From positions 1 to 32,576 of the forward strand of contig JALOMY010000003.1 of the NCBI GenBank assembly GCA_025455225.1: a DNA stretch of 32,576 nucleotides, given 5' to 3'. The notes under the pieces are model-generated. The model saw only the letters and a list, made by a program, of their open reading frames with translations, was not told the DNA's origin and ran no database searches. This stretch comes from Cyclobacteriaceae bacterium (lineage in GTDB: Bacteria; Bacteroidota; Bacteroidia; Cytophagales; Cyclobacteriaceae). Within the stretch, counting starts at the first letter, position 1. Each line of letters opens with the position of its first letter. This document shows, one piece after another, positions 1 to 9,189 of the stretch. Made by a program: the position numbers and the translations under genes.

Positions 1-575
1 GGGCCCGAAACTTCGACAGCGAAAAAATCAAGGTTAACGATAAGGTAGGTAACCCCATTCAGATAGGTGTTATCCTGGTATGGCAAGTACGCGATACCTT
101 TAAAGCAGCTTTTGAAGTAGACGATTATGAGAATTTTGTGAAAATACAAAGTGATGCAGCGGTTCGAAAACTGGCCGGTATGTATGCCTATGATAATTTC
201 GACAATGACGTTGAAGTTACACTACGCTCCGGTCATGATGAAGTAAATCATACGCTCGAAGAAAACCTCCGTAACCGGCTTGAAATTGCTGGCATTCATG
301 TTATCGAAGCCCGTATCGGATACCTTGCCTATGCGCCAGAAATTGCCAGTGCCATGTTGCGCAGGCAGCAGGCTGCTGCTGTAGTTTCGGCACGGTATAA
401 AATTGTTGAAGGTGCCGTAAGTATGGTGCAAATGGCGCTCGATCATCTTTCCAAAGAGAGAATAATTGAACTGGATGAAGAGCGCAAAGCTGCTATGGTA
501 AGCAATTTGATGGTGGTGCTATGCGCTGACAAAGATGTCAGCCCCGTAGTCAACACCGGAACACTTCACAATTAA
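1..575 (+). CDS. SPFH domain / band 7 family protein, 5'-truncated by window edge
   Basis: The reading frame is open from the window start (ARNFDSEKIKVNDKVGNPIQIGVILVWQVRDTFKAAFEVDDYENFVKIQSDAAVRKLAGMYAYDN...), so the listed M at 138 (GTG) is an internal Val. Band-7-like beta pattern is followed by a helical C-terminus (LRRQQAAAVVSARYKIVEGAV). Confidence 0.85.
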   Translation, partial: ARNFDSEKIKVNDKVGNPIQIGVILVWQVRDTFKAAFEVDDYENFVKIQSDAAVRKLAGMYAYDNFDNDVEVTLRSGHDEVNHTLEENLRNRLEIAGIHVIEARIGYLAYAPEIASAMLRRQQAAAVVSARYKIVEGAVSMVQMALDHLSKERIIELDEERKAAMVSNLMVVLCADKDVSPVVNTGTLHN

Positions 576-576
576 T

Positions 577-1116
577 ATGGCACGTGAATTATTCCAGGAG
601 TATCAAACGTTACGGTCGGTGGTATGGATGTGGTGGATTATCATTCCGGTAAGCATAGTGATGATCATCTTCCTTTTCTATGGCTTCTACTGGCAGCTTA
701 TAATGGGTGAACCCTGGGGAACAAAACCAGGCTCGGATGCTGAATTGATCCTGACAATTGTGCTGGTACTTGTAACCTGGGGTGTTGTTATGCTGATTCT
801 GTTATCCATGAATCTTCAGGTTCACGTTACCAAAACAGCCATTCGGTACAGGTTAAAGCCCTTTATGAGAAAGTCAGAAGAAATCAATTGCGATGAAATT
901 CAGGCATTCAGGATTCTAAAATTAAGTTTTCTAAAATCAAGAAGACGGGGCATCCGAAGAAATCTTTCCGGAAATGAAAAACTAATCCATATTTCAGGAC
1001 GGCACGCGTTGGAATTACTATTGAACGATGGAAGGAAACTGGTTATCGGCACTCAACGTCCGAAAGAATTGGAATCGGCTATGAAAGAAATGAAGTCACC
1101 CTGCGAACCTGCTTAG
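577..1116 (+). CDS. Membrane protein with two N-terminal TM helices and a PH-like C-terminal region
   Basis: ORF starts 1 nt after the SPFH stop. Two hydrophobic segments are followed by a soluble domain. Confidence 0.6.
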   Translation: MARELFQEYQTLRSVVWMWWIIIPVSIVMIIFLFYGFYWQLIMGEPWGTKPGSDAELILTIVLVLVTWGVVMLILLSMNLQVHVTKTAIRYRLKPFMRKSEEINCDEIQAFRILKLSFLKSRRRGIRRNLSGNEKLIHISGRHALELLLNDGRKLVIGTQRPKELESAMKEMKSPCEPA

Positions 1117-1118
1117 CC

Positions 1119-1274
1119 ATGGCTCAAAAAAAACCTTTTGTACTGCGTCTTGATCCCGAGGTTCTAAAAGCCATTGAAAAATGGGCGGCCGATGAATTCC
1201 GGTCAACCAACGGGCAATTGGAATGGCTGATAACGAAAGCACTGAAAGAAGCCGGTAGATTCAAACAAAAATGA
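1119..1274 (+). CDS. 51-aa Arc/RHH-like small DNA-binding protein
   Basis: Manually translated ATG(1119)..TGA(1272-1274): MAQKKPFVLRLDPEVLKAIEKWAADEFRSTNGQLEWLITKALKEAGRFKQK. Beta strand plus two helices fit ribbon-helix-helix. It starts 2 nt after the previous stop and is missing from the ORF track, which seems to list only ORFs of about 60 aa or more. Confidence 0.75.
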   Translation: MAQKKPFVLRLDPEVLKAIEKWAADEFRSTNGQLEWLITKALKEAGRFKQK

Positions 1275-1341
1275 TGCACAAAATATTTCCACTGAACTGG
1301 AATGATATTCGCTTCACGAATTATCTTTCGAACTTAAACTG

Positions 1342-2133
1342 ATGATTATGAAAATCTATGCCGTGATTTCATTTATGCTCCTATTCATGGTTTTCATTCC
1401 GGCTTATAGCCAAACCGATTATGTTGTTCTGGCCAAGGGTGATACGCTGTATGGCAAAGTAACTCATCTTAATTACGGGATTGAACAAAAAGTTCAGCTG
1501 GTTGATACTAATCGAAAAAAATCGGTATACAGTATTGTCCAGGTTAAAGCCTTTCACCTGAAAAATGACAATTACCATGTTGTAAAAATGTTCGACCGGT
1601 ATAAGTTCATGAAGTTGGTTGTACCGGGATATGCGAGCTTATACGAATACCAGGAAGATGATCGTACAACCTGGGATGGTCGTTATTTATATAAAATGGA
1701 TGGCTCCGGGATTGATGTTCCCAACATCAGTTTTAAAAGACGAATGGTTGAGTTTATGAAGGATTGTCCCCAGGTTGCTGCACAACTGGATTCAGGTAAA
1801 CTAGTTCGAAATGATCTTGTTGAAATTGTACAACAATACAACGCCTGCATTGAAAATAATACATTGGTAAGCAAAAACGAGTCAGCTATGGCTGAGCAGG
1901 CTGTTGCCACTAAAATAAGCCCCTGGAATGAACTTGAATCGGCCGTGAAAGAATCCGCAACGCTGGAAGAAAAAGAATCCGTTTTGGAAATGATCAGTGA
2001 AGCCCGGTCAAAAACCGAACGGGGTGAGAAAATTCCCAATTTCATTTTAGATGGACTGAAGAAATCGTTTGCCGGGGAACCTGCTCTTTCAGAATTGCTG
2101 ACCAAAGCCATCGATGCATCTATAAAACAGTAA
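1342..2133 (+). CDS. Secreted hypothetical protein
   Basis: Signal peptide-like N-terminus (IYAVISFMLLFMVFIPAYSQ) and a 263-aa ORF; no family recognised. Confidence 0.65.
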   Translation: MIMKIYAVISFMLLFMVFIPAYSQTDYVVLAKGDTLYGKVTHLNYGIEQKVQLVDTNRKKSVYSIVQVKAFHLKNDNYHVVKMFDRYKFMKLVVPGYASLYEYQEDDRTTWDGRYLYKMDGSGIDVPNISFKRRMVEFMKDCPQVAAQLDSGKLVRNDLVEIVQQYNACIENNTLVSKNESAMAEQAVATKISPWNELESAVKESATLEEKESVLEMISEARSKTERGEKIPNFILDGLKKSFAGEPALSELLTKAIDASIKQ

Positions 2134-2134
2134 G

Positions 2135-2157
2135 CCTTTGTTGTACACAAGGTTTTT
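2135..2157 (+). terminator. Possible intrinsic terminator
   Basis: Imperfect hairpin CCTTTGTTGTACACAAGG followed by TTTTT right after the 2133 stop. Confidence 0.4.
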
Positions 2158-2332
2158 GCATGGATAAAGCAAGGCCAATCACTTAAAATCTCCGTGATGC
2201 ACAGGAGAGTGAAAATAGCTGAAGTGGTTTTCGATCCGTCCTAATTAAAACTTCATTCATATCCGTCAGGAGATTCCTCCGGTTTTAAAGTAATCCTTTT
2301 CATAGACGATTGATTCCTTATTACCTTCGGGC

Positions 2333-3103
2333 ATGAAACTTTTTATTGAAAAGGAATTGCGCCAGGTTGAACTTAAACCCAAAGATGAAAGTCGGTTTCT
2401 TGAAGGTCCTCACAGCCGTTCCTATGAATTCTTTTTTTCACTCCGTGTTTTGCTGGAATTTATAAAAGGATTCCGGGCATTGCACTTTGTAGGACCGTGT
2501 ATTACTGTTTTTGGATCAGCCCGCTTTAAAGAAGATCATCCGTATTATAAACAGGCATATGAAATTGGTAAACGCATAGGTAAAAGCGGAATTACTGTTA
2601 TGACTGGTGGTGGTCCGGGTATCATGGAAGCTGCCAATCGCGGAGCTTTTGAGAATGGAGGAACATCGGTTGGCTGTAATATTGAGTTGCCCTTCGAACA
2701 GTCAGCCAACCCCTACATGCATAAATGGGTAACCATTAAATATTTTTTCGTGAGGAAGGTGTTGCTTGTTAAATATTCCATTGCTTTTGTTGTGATGCCG
2801 GGAGGATTTGGCACAATGGATGAATTTTGGGAAACGCTAACCTTGATTCAAACAAGCATCATCAGTGATTTTCCGGTGGTTATTATTGGCAAAGAGTACT
2901 TTGCACCCTTGCAAACCATGCTGAATAAAATGGTGGAAGAGAAAACGGTATCACCCGATGATCTGCGCCTGGTATTGATAACCGATGATGTGGATGAAGT
3001 TCAGGATTACATCAGTCGCTTTGTACAGGAAAATTATCATATAAAAAGGGTTAAGCCTCAGCCTTTTCTCTTTGAACATCTCAACTTAAGTAAACGTAAA
3101 TAA
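2333..3103 (+). CDS. LOG family protein (TIGR00730-type, cytokinin riboside 5'-monophosphate phosphoribohydrolase-like)
   Basis: Motifs VFGSARF, TGGGPGIMEAANRGA and PGGFGTMDEFWETLTLIQ. Confidence 0.88.
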   Translation: MKLFIEKELRQVELKPKDESRFLEGPHSRSYEFFFSLRVLLEFIKGFRALHFVGPCITVFGSARFKEDHPYYKQAYEIGKRIGKSGITVMTGGGPGIMEAANRGAFENGGTSVGCNIELPFEQSANPYMHKWVTIKYFFVRKVLLVKYSIAFVVMPGGFGTMDEFWETLTLIQTSIISDFPVVIIGKEYFAPLQTMLNKMVEEKTVSPDDLRLVLITDDVDEVQDYISRFVQENYHIKRVKPQPFLFEHLNLSKRK

Positions 3104-3203
3104 TGGATGCTAATTGGTATTTAAGCCATCCGAAACTCATTAAATCTGCAAGCTCTGAATGATTTGATTAATCAATTTGTTATCCGATAAATTCCAATCT
3201 ATC

Positions 3204-3680
3204 ATGAAATGGTTTTTGCCTGCACTTCTTCTCCTGGTTGCCTGTCAATCAAAACCATCCGAAACACAATCTGAACTTGATATCCAAAGTGAACCTGATT
3301 CAGTAATTCAAGACAATGAATTTGAACTTCCACCGAAAACGGACTGGAACTACGAAATTCTGTACGGACATTACGAACATGAAAGCAATACCAGGGGTTT
3401 TAACTCATTTGTTGAAATACGACCGGAAGGTAATGACGTTTGGTTCGATTTATCGGTCAATAATCAATCGTGTACCGGCCAGGCGAGTGGATTTATCGGA
3501 ATTGCTTTACGAACAGATAATGAATACGCTGGTTTTTACGAAAACAACGATTGCCGTCTCGAGTTTTATTTCAACATCATAGAGAAGACTATCCGTATAG
3601 AAGAAGTTGGCTTTTGCAAACTTCATGAAACGGGTTGCGGATTTGCCGGTGTTTACCGGCAAGTAAAAAAGACCAATTAA
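3204..3680 (+). CDS. Putative lipoprotein, hypothetical
   Basis: ATG at 3204 gives MKWFLPALLLLVACQSKP with a lipobox (LVAC). The listed start at 3177 is TTG. Confidence 0.6.
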   Translation: MKWFLPALLLLVACQSKPSETQSELDIQSEPDSVIQDNEFELPPKTDWNYEILYGHYEHESNTRGFNSFVEIRPEGNDVWFDLSVNNQSCTGQASGFIGIALRTDNEYAGFYENNDCRLEFYFNIIEKTIRIEEVGFCKLHETGCGFAGVYRQVKKTN

Positions 3681-4741
3681 TTTTCTTCGAGCGAAGTCAG
3701 ATCCCAGCTTTTGTTTACATCATACCGAATTTCTCCCCCGCTTACCATTAGTGGTGAAGGGAAATTATCCTGATAGAGAAGACCGGTACCCAGTCCCTGC
3801 GGAAGATCAACTTCATAATTTGCTGTAAATTGACAGATGGCATTTAATCCAATGTTTGATTCAAGGGCGGATGTCATCCACCACCCTACATTATGTTGAT
3901 CAGCCAATTGAATCCAATCGCGGCAGGAATTCAGGCCACCATGCAGCGTTGGCTTTAAGATGATAAACTGGGGTTTGATCCGGGTTAATAATTCAACTTT
4001 ACGCTGAATTTCAGTAACGCCAATCAATTCCTCATCCAATGCAATCGGGATGGGCGATTGTTTACACAATTGCTCCATGAGAGTTGATCCGGGTTTTATC
4101 GGTTGTTCGATTGAATGAACGGAAAAACGGGCCAGCTCATTTAATTTATCCAAAGCCTCCCCGGGATTGAATGCACCATTTGCATCCAACCGCAGATTGA
4201 TCCCATAGTTGGCGTAACGGGTCCGTATATACTGCAACACCTCACATTCCTTTGAAAAATCCAGGCTTCCTACCTTGATTTTTATAGTCCGGAATCCTTG
4301 CATGATTTTCGAATCAATCTGCCGGATCATGGAATCCGGTTCACTCATCCAGATCAGTCCGTTAATAGGAACAGGAACTCCTTCTACAAACCGGTTTTTA
4401 TAGATCAACCGTTTTCCTCCATTCAGCAGGTCGAGCAAAGCGGTTTCCAATCCAAAACGAATAGAGGGCAAATTGGCAGGCACACATTCAATGATCCGGT
4501 TCATTTCCAGCGGGCCCGTACAAAATTTTGCAAGTGAATCAGCAAGCAGATCCTCAAAATCCGTATGGTCATCCGGACTAAGCCCGGGTAAGGGTCCACA
4601 CTCGCCCAGACCAATCTGATTGGGGTAATTTGAATTCCACACTTTAACAAACCAGGATGTTTTTGAATTCATAGTGCCCCTTGAGGTACGGGCATCAAAG
4701 TTGAAGTGAAAGACTTTTTTAATGAAGGATGAACGAATCAT
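3677..4741 (-). CDS. menC: o-succinylbenzoate synthase / enolase superfamily
   Basis: Enolase-superfamily motifs IKIKVGS, LRLDANGAF, SIEQPI, ALDEELIG, LKPTLHGGL and TSALESNIGLNAI. Confidence 0.8.
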   Translation of the reverse strand: MIRSSFIKKVFHFNFDARTSRGTMNSKTSWFVKVWNSNYPNQIGLGECGPLPGLSPDDHTDFEDLLADSLAKFCTGPLEMNRIIECVPANLPSIRFGLETALLDLLNGGKRLIYKNRFVEGVPVPINGLIWMSEPDSMIRQIDSKIMQGFRTIKIKVGSLDFSKECEVLQYIRTRYANYGINLRLDANGAFNPGEALDKLNELARFSVHSIEQPIKPGSTLMEQLCKQSPIPIALDEELIGVTEIQRKVELLTRIKPQFIILKPTLHGGLNSCRDWIQLADQHNVGWWMTSALESNIGLNAICQFTANYEVDLPQGLGTGLLYQDNFPSPLMVSGGEIRYDVNKSWDLTSLEEN

Positions 4742-4807
4742 TTCATTTCAGAATCTTAAAAGCGAAAGTATGAAATAAATCATCAGCGCTTAACTTTGCC
4801 ACCCATT

Positions 4808-5998
4808 ATGCAACCGATTTCCATTCAGGATTATCTTTACCACCTTCCGGAAGAACGAATCGCCTATCACCCATTACCCGACCGGGATCAGTCAAAACTT
4901 TTGGTTTATAACCGGGGTTCTGTCTCGCATGCGCATTTTAAAAACCTGCCGGAGTTTCTCCCATCTAACAGCACACTCTTCTTTAATGATACCCGGGTTA
5001 TTCCTGCACGCATGCATTTTGTTAAAGACAGTGGCTCCATAATTGAAATATTCCTCTTAAATCCAATTGAACCATCGGCTTTACTATCGGAAGCGATGGC
5101 GGCTACAGGCACCTGTTCCTGGCATTGTATGATTGGTAACGCTAAACGATGGAAACAAAGCACGGTGCTAACAAGAATGCTGGATGATATTAAACTCACA
5201 GCATCCCTGAAAGACCGGGCAAATCAGGTAATTGAATTTTCATGGACACCATCCACGTATTCATTCACGGAAATTCTGAGTCGGGTCGGACTCACTCCCC
5301 TTCCTCCTTACATCAAGCGCAAAGTCGTTCAAACAGATGCAGATCGATATCAAACAGTTTATTCAGATAAAGATGGAGCAGTTGCTGCACCTACTGCAGG
5401 ACTCCACTTCACAGAAAAGGTTTTGCAACATTTGGAAAGCCTCGGTATTGAAAAGGAATTTCTCACTCTTCATGTAAGTGCCGGTACATTCCAACCCATT
5501 AAATCTGAAAATGCTTTAGAACATACCATGCATGAGGAGCAACTGGTTGTTCAATACCAGACTATCGTAAACCTGCTTAAACCAAATCGATTCATTGTAT
5601 CGGTAGGCACTACCTCATTGCGTACACTGGAAAGCCTGTATTGGTATGGTGTAAAATTATTGACCAATCCCGATGCCCGGTTTGAAATAGAACAAGATTA
5701 TCCATATGCACAATCCAAAGGCTTACCCGACCGGTATACTGCCATTTCCGCAATTAAAGCTATGATGGAGAGCAAGGGGCTTAAACAGATAGTCGGGTAT
5801 ACTTCAATTTATATTTACCCGGGGTATTCATTCCGTATATGCCAGGGTTTAATAACCAACTTTCATCTTCCCGGTTCAACCCTGATGTTGTTAATAGCCG
5901 CCTTTGTTGGTCCGAACTGGAAAAAGATTTATAACGAAGCACTTGAAAACAACTACCGCTTTTTAAGCTATGGAGACAGTTCCTTACTTATTCCATGA
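4808..5998 (+). CDS. queA: S-adenosylmethionine:tRNA ribosyltransferase-isomerase
   Basis: Motifs LFFNDTRVIPAR, YQTVYSDKDGAVAAPTAGLHFTE, HVSAGTFQPIK and NFHLPGSTLMLL. ATG at 4808 preferred over the TTG at 4796. Confidence 0.95.
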   Translation: MQPISIQDYLYHLPEERIAYHPLPDRDQSKLLVYNRGSVSHAHFKNLPEFLPSNSTLFFNDTRVIPARMHFVKDSGSIIEIFLLNPIEPSALLSEAMAATGTCSWHCMIGNAKRWKQSTVLTRMLDDIKLTASLKDRANQVIEFSWTPSTYSFTEILSRVGLTPLPPYIKRKVVQTDADRYQTVYSDKDGAVAAPTAGLHFTEKVLQHLESLGIEKEFLTLHVSAGTFQPIKSENALEHTMHEEQLVVQYQTIVNLLKPNRFIVSVGTTSLRTLESLYWYGVKLLTNPDARFEIEQDYPYAQSKGLPDRYTAISAIKAMMESKGLKQIVGYTSIYIYPGYSFRICQGLITNFHLPGSTLMLLIAAFVGPNWKKIYNEALENNYRFLSYGDSSLLIP

Positions 5999-6231
5999 TG
6001 AATTTCAGCCCTTGAAAGGGCAATGTACTTACCTGAACTGTTTGTTCTACTTAGGTTGCCGGGAATCAAAAAACGTATGCAATTCAGGATTAAATTTTAA
6101 AGAAGGGTGTTAGGATTTCACCGGCCAAATCGCGTATCTTAGAATGTTGTGCTTTAGCATTATTATTAAATCGAAACCAAACGAGACGATCTGGCCAATA
6201 ATCACAGCGTTGAACCACCAAGACTCCTCCT

Positions 6232-7656
6232 ATGCATTATGACATTGACGTTCTCATAATTTTTTCTGAAAAAGACAACCACTCAACTTCCGGACAAATC
6301 GGTTGGGTTACCCAGCTTAAAAAACATCTGGAACTTGTACTTACCCAGTTAACCCGGTCTAAACCTGCTGTTTTACTTAAAAGTGAATTTGATTCAATCA
6401 CTTCTCCCAATCTGAATAATGCTGCTGTATTGATTGCCATTGTTACACCCGATTTCATTGTTTCATCAAATTGCCTGGATAACCTCAAGCGATTTCAGCT
6501 AGTGGTTCAAAATCAAACTTCAAGAATATTTAAAGTGGTTAAAAGCCGGGTTCCGCTGAGTTCACTACCGCCAATACTCCAGGAATCAGATGAATATGAT
6601 TTGACTCCGGTTAATTCAAGCAACAATAGATTATTTTACCAGGCGGAAGATTCATCCGTGAACGAGGAAGAATTATACTGGCTCCGGGTAACCGATCTTG
6701 CTTACTCTATAAAAGATGAATTAAGTCAGTTGAAGCCGAACGGAACTGAACAAAATTCAAGGAAACTTATACAGAAGACTGTTTACCTGGCAGAAACCGG
6801 CAACGATTTAACGGTTCAGAGACACATTCTTCAGCGGGAACTTATTAAGCATGGCTATCGGGTACTCCCAGAAAAAAAACTACCGGCACATTTTGCTGAA
6901 TTTGAGAAAGCAGTCCGCCACGACCTGGAGGAAGCCCAGTTGGCAATCCACCTGATCGGCTATCATCCGGGTGAGATGCTTGAGGGAACCCAGCTTTCTG
7001 TTTTAGACCTTCAAAACCGAATAGCGTCTGAAAAAAGCAACCGCACAGGAACCGAAAACTTTTCGCGAATGATCTGGATCTCGCCTGAACACATTCGGGC
7101 AGATGATAAACAACGGCAGTTTATTGAAAATCTCAAGCGTGAAACTGAGGTTCAGGAAGGCATTGAAATACTTCAAACACCAATTGAAGAATTCAAAAAT
7201 ATCATCCGGGAAGAATTATCAGAACCTTCGGGAAGTTTTACTCTGCAGGATTCTCAGGGCAAGTCTGTTTACCTTATACACGATCGAATCGATCAGTCGC
7301 TGGTTGATCCTCTTATTAAATCTTTGGAAAATGGTGGCTATACGGTTCTTACACCTCAATTCGATGGAGATATGCTAACGGTACGGCAGCGTCATTTGGA
7401 AAACCTGAGAGCATTTGATTCAGCAATTATCTTTAAAGGAAAAGTAAATCCGCAATGGGTACGCATGAAAATTCTTGACTTGCTTAAAGCGCCAGGCCTT
7501 GGCCGTAATAAACCGGTTATTGGAAAAGCGATTTTAACTTTGGCCGGAAATCCTTTGGAGCTGGAAATTATCAAGAAGCATAATATCAAAGTAGTTGAAA
7601 CAGACCCGTCTCATGCTACCCATAACCTTCAGGCTATTTTAAGTGAATTTTCGTAA
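6232..7656 (+). CDS. TIR-like / DUF4062-like / TIR-like three-module protein
   Basis: Module 1 is TIR-like (DVLIIFSEKDN...GWVTQLKKHLELVL...AAVLIAIVTPDFIVSSNCLDNL). Module 2 resembles DUF4062-type regions of STAND-associated proteins (KTVYLAETGNDLTVQRHILQRELIKHGYRVLP...FEKAVRHDLEEAQLAIHLIGYHPG). Module 3 is SVYLIHDRIDQSLVDPLIKSLENGGYTVLTP...HLENLRAFDSAIIFKG. Confidence 0.7.
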   Translation: MHYDIDVLIIFSEKDNHSTSGQIGWVTQLKKHLELVLTQLTRSKPAVLLKSEFDSITSPNLNNAAVLIAIVTPDFIVSSNCLDNLKRFQLVVQNQTSRIFKVVKSRVPLSSLPPILQESDEYDLTPVNSSNNRLFYQAEDSSVNEEELYWLRVTDLAYSIKDELSQLKPNGTEQNSRKLIQKTVYLAETGNDLTVQRHILQRELIKHGYRVLPEKKLPAHFAEFEKAVRHDLEEAQLAIHLIGYHPGEMLEGTQLSVLDLQNRIASEKSNRTGTENFSRMIWISPEHIRADDKQRQFIENLKRETEVQEGIEILQTPIEEFKNIIREELSEPSGSFTLQDSQGKSVYLIHDRIDQSLVDPLIKSLENGGYTVLTPQFDGDMLTVRQRHLENLRAFDSAIIFKGKVNPQWVRMKILDLLKAPGLGRNKPVIGKAILTLAGNPLELEIIKKHNIKVVETDPSHATHNLQAILSEFS

Positions 7657-7842
7657 TAAAATCCAGTAAGCAAGTATTAAATTAAGTTTTCTTATCCTGT
7701 CTGTTTTAATGTAATTATATAATGCAAAATTGTTGGCCTCAAACCCTGAATAAGATTTCCGAAACCAGGCACGGACATAATTTTAAGCTTTTGTTAGAAT
7801 TATCAACTTCCATTATTTTTAACCCTTAATCGTACCCTCTGA

Positions 7843-8643
7843 ATGGAAATATTCTTACAGGCAGATACCTGGCTCGCTCTTCTGACGCTGACGTTTTTTG
7901 AGATTGTTCTTGGTATTGACAATATCATTTTCATTTCCATTGTCTCAAACCGACTCCCGGTTGAAATGCGTCAACGAACCCGTAATATGGGCTTGCTGCT
8001 CGCCATGGGCGTTCGAATTGTTCTTTTGCTTGGAATTACCTGGGTGATCGGATTTACGGAGCCCCTCTTTACGGTAGGCGATATTCTTCCTGCCTTTCTT
8101 TATGATTTCGTCAATGAACAACATGGTTTTAGCGGACGGGACTTGATCCTTGGATTTGGTGGTTTATTTCTGATTGCTAAAAGTACCCGTGAGATCAACC
8201 ATGAAATGGAGGGTGAGGAAGACGAAGAAATGCATGTGAGCAAAGGCAAAGTAGATGTTACAGGAATTATTCTTCAGATTATCCTGATCGACTTAATTTT
8301 TTCATTTGACTCCATTCTTACAGCCGTAGGGCTTACCAAGCATGTAGTTATCATGATTATTGCTGTAATTTTTTCCATAGGTATTATGATGCTATTTGCA
8401 GGAAAGATCAGTGAATTTATTGCAAAACATCCCTCAATGGAAGTATTGGCGCTCGGCTTTTTGATTTTGATCGGGTTTATGCTTTTCCTTGAAGGCCTTA
8501 AATACGAAATTCCAAAAGGGTACATCTACTTTGCTGTGGCCTTTTCCCTGCTGATTGAAATGGTGAACATCCGTGTCCGGAACAGGCGAATAAAGGCAAA
8601 AGAAAAAGAAAAGGAACATTTGAAGGAACACGCCAAATCATGA
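7843..8643 (+). CDS. TerC family membrane protein
   Basis: Polytopic protein with ALLTLTFFEIVLGIDNIIFISIVSNRLP and IDLIFSFDSILTAVGLT. Confidence 0.92.
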   Translation: MEIFLQADTWLALLTLTFFEIVLGIDNIIFISIVSNRLPVEMRQRTRNMGLLLAMGVRIVLLLGITWVIGFTEPLFTVGDILPAFLYDFVNEQHGFSGRDLILGFGGLFLIAKSTREINHEMEGEEDEEMHVSKGKVDVTGIILQIILIDLIFSFDSILTAVGLTKHVVIMIIAVIFSIGIMMLFAGKISEFIAKHPSMEVLALGFLILIGFMLFLEGLKYEIPKGYIYFAVAFSLLIEMVNIRVRNRRIKAKEKEKEHLKEHAKS

Positions 8644-9182
8644 TTGATGTAAAAAGACAATACCCCATCGGGAAGTTCACTTCAAAACCATCCTATTCGG
8701 CAGAAGAAACAAATAATTACATCGAACAAATTGCCGCGTTGCCGGAAAAGTTAGAAAAACTTTATTCGTCCATTAATTCAAACTTATTAAATAGAACGTA
8801 TCGTGAAGGCGGTTGGACGGGACTTCAGGTTATCCACCACCTGGCCGACAGCCACATGAATGCTTACATCCGATGCAAATGGACATTAACCGAGAATAAT
8901 CCGGTCATTAAAGCGTATGATGAAAAAGCCTGGGCCGTTACACCTGAGACACAACTTAACGCATCATTATCAATAAATTTGCTTCATGCCCTTCATAAAA
9001 AATGGGTTGCCTTACTTCGTGGTCTTACGCAGGAAGAATTGAATAAACAATTTGTACATCCTGAAACGCATAAGCAGATTTCAATTAATCAGCTGATCGC
9101 TCTTTATGCATGGCACGGTGAACACCACCTTGGCCATTTAAAACTGATTGCCACAGGACATGATGTAAATCAAACCCAATAA
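8640..9182 (+). CDS. DinB superfamily protein, YfiT-type putative metal-dependent (bacillithiol S-transferase-like)
   Basis: YPIGKF, GGWTGLQVIHHLADSHMNAY and WHGEHHLGHLKLI (DinB His ligands). Overlaps terC by 4 nt (ATGA). Confidence 0.85.
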   Translation: MIDVKRQYPIGKFTSKPSYSAEETNNYIEQIAALPEKLEKLYSSINSNLLNRTYREGGWTGLQVIHHLADSHMNAYIRCKWTLTENNPVIKAYDEKAWAVTPETQLNASLSINLLHALHKKWVALLRGLTQEELNKQFVHPETHKQISINQLIALYAWHGEHHLGHLKLIATGHDVNQTQ

Positions 9183-9189
9183 TTCTGAC

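Noticed and set aside
1683-2150. 155-aa minus-strand ORF antisense to the secreted hypothetical gene
   Set aside because: Ser-rich translation with no recognisable motif; the plus-strand ORF has a signal peptide. Likely a shadow ORF.
6009-6022. GCCCTTGAAAGGGC palindrome after queA as a terminator
   Set aside because: Short stem and no T-run follows; insufficient support.
7657-7842. Possible Mn-type (yybP-ykoY) riboswitch upstream of terC
   Set aside because: I could not see the conserved motif; AT-rich leader alone is not evidence.
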